A DNA stretch of 64,000 nt, taken from Tritrichomonas musculus (taxonomy: Eukaryota > Parabasalia > Tritrichomonadida > Tritrichomonadidae). The translations under genes and the position numbers were made by a program. The stretch is from NCBI GenBank assembly GCA_039105265.1, contig JAPFFF010000039.1, forward strand, positions 1,398,171-1,462,170, read 5' to 3'. Under the pieces are notes generated by a model. It did no database searches. It had not been told where the DNA came from and saw only the letters and a list, made by a program, of their open reading frames with translations. Shown here in pieces: positions 62,861-64,000 of the stretch (position 1 is its first letter; each line of letters starts with the position of its first letter).

Positions 62861-64000
62861 ATTAAAAGAGTTAGTTATTGTGAATTAAAAGTGTCAGTCA
62901 TTGTGAATTAAAAGTGTCAGTCATTGTGAATTAAAAGTGTCAATCATTGTGAATTAAAAGTGTCAGTCATTGTGAATTAAAAGTGTCAGTCATTGTGAAT
63001 TAAAAGTGTCAGTCATTGTGAATTAAAAGTGTCAGTCATTGTGAATTAAAAGTGTCAGTCATTGTGAATTAAAAGTGTCAGTCATTGTGAATTAAAAGTG
63101 TCAGTCATTGTGAATTAAAAGTGTCAGTCATTGTGAATTAAAAGTGTCAGTCATTGTGAATTAAAAGTGTCAGTCATTGTGAATTAAAAGTGTCAGTCAT
63201 TGTGAATTAAAAGTGTCAGTCATTGTGAATTAAAAGTGTCAATCATTGTGAATTAAAAGAGTTAGTTATTGTGAATTAAAAGTGTCAGTCATTGTGAATT
63301 AAAAGTGTCAGTCATTGTGAATTAAAAGTGTCAGTCATTGTGAATTAAAAGTGTCAGTCATTGTGAATTAAAAGTGTCAGTCATTGTGAATTAAAAGTGT
63401 CAGTCATTGTGAATTAAAAGTGTCAGTCATTGTGAATTAAAAGTGTCAATCATTGTGAATTAAAAGTGTCAGTCATTGTGAATTAAAAGTGTCAGTCATT
63501 GTGAATTAAAAGTGTCAGTCATTGTGAATTAAAAGTGTCAGTCATTGTGAATTAAAAGTGTCAATCATTGTAAATTAAAAGTGTCAGTCATTGTGAATTA
63601 AAAGTGTCAGTCATTGTGAATTAAAAGTGTCAATCATTGTGAATTAAAAGTGTCAGTCATTGTGAATTAAAAGTGTCAGTCATTGTGAATTAAAAGTGTC
63701 AGTCATTGTGAATTAAAAGTGTCAATCATTGTGAATTAAAAGTGTCAGTCATTGTGAATTAAAAGAGTTAGTTATTGTGAATTAAAAGTGTCAGTCATTG
63801 TGAATTAAAAGTGTCAGTCATTGTGAATTAAAAGTGTCAGTCATTGTGAATTAAAAGTGTCAGTCATTGTGAATTAAAAGTGTCAGTCATTGTGAATTAA
63901 AAGTGTCAGTCATTGTGAATTAAAAGTGTCAGTCATTGTGAATTAAAAGTGTCAGTCATTGTGAATTAAAAGTGTCAGTCATTGTGAATTAAAAGTGTCA
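62841..64000. repeat. 23-bp satellite, about 50 units, runs off the window
   Basis: Unit GTGTCAGTCATTGTGAATTAAAA repeated without spacers to the end. Main variants are GTGTCAATC and GAGTTAGTTATTGTG. The latter occurs at 62,868, 63,259 and 63,765, exactly 17 and 22 units apart, so the array keeps perfect register. Confidence 0.97.

Noticed and set aside
62841-64000. CRISPR-like array
   Set aside because: Units follow each other with no spacers, and the host is eukaryotic. It is a plain satellite.

Overview
The window looks like nuclear DNA of a parabasalid protist, closest in character to Tritrichomonas/Trichomonas. The clues are BspA-like leucine-rich repeat proteins in the trichomonad style, DUF3447-type ankyrin proteins, a mariner element of the Trichomonas type, a very AT-rich intergenic background, and many Maverick (Polinton) virus-like elements. 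The species call is inference; no rRNA or other marker gene is present.

Positions 1-44,105 are almost entirely Maverick fossils, here called A, B/C, D and E. A (1 to about 8,455, AT-rich, mostly minus strand) carries a terminal-side small protein, a capsid-like protein, coiled-coil and charged proteins, a small basic amphipathic protein, a packaging ATPase, an integrase and a candidate minor capsid protein. B/C (about 8,456-28,740) is clearly richer in GC. It has protein-primed-type DNA polymerase B, an integrase, a terminal-side protein, a long repetitive fibre, candidate minor and major capsid proteins, a small amphipathic protein and a packaging ATPase. It may be one element or two abutting partial ones. 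It was later hit by a 3.6-kb AT-rich element (14,695-18,301, 10-bp target duplication), which itself holds a near-perfect 1.3-kb mariner (16,630-17,933), and by a 788-bp MITE-like element with TTAA target duplication (18,677-19,464). D (about 28,741-42,560, AT-rich) has a capsid, an HNH endonuclease, an integrase, a fibre, a KilA-N protein and a second HNH protein, but no polymerase or ATPase that I can see. E (about 42,561-44,105) is a fragment holding only minor and major capsid-like parts. Most genes in all blocks share a T-rich box (core TATTTTTG) a few to about 15 bases before the ATG, which looks like the elements' own promoter.

Positions 44,105-64,000 look like host chromosome. After 3.3 kb of AT-rich DNA with no convincing gene come an ankyrin/DUF3447 gene with a BspA-type LRR piece beside it (47,402-49,004), a divergent BspA-like LRR gene (49,040-51,085), the 3' part of a Rab GTPase gene, small gene remnants, and a second DUF3447 gene (58,028 leftwards). 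Downstream of that second gene, about ten single ankyrin modules are separated by hundreds of bases of degenerate 'GATTTTGAATGTAATTGAAATATAT' repeat (53,185-56,740). Further right are a foldback/MITE-like element, hairpins, decayed gene pieces, and a tRNA 3' half. A GC-rich block (about 61,775-62,850) looks like decayed bacterial DNA with a TrkA-N (RCK) domain. The window ends inside a 23-bp satellite of about 50 units.

If active, the Maverick genes would form one system: polymerase B replicates the element, integrase inserts it, the ATPase packages it, and capsid, minor capsid and fibre build a particle. As seen here they are fossils of different ages and states of decay.
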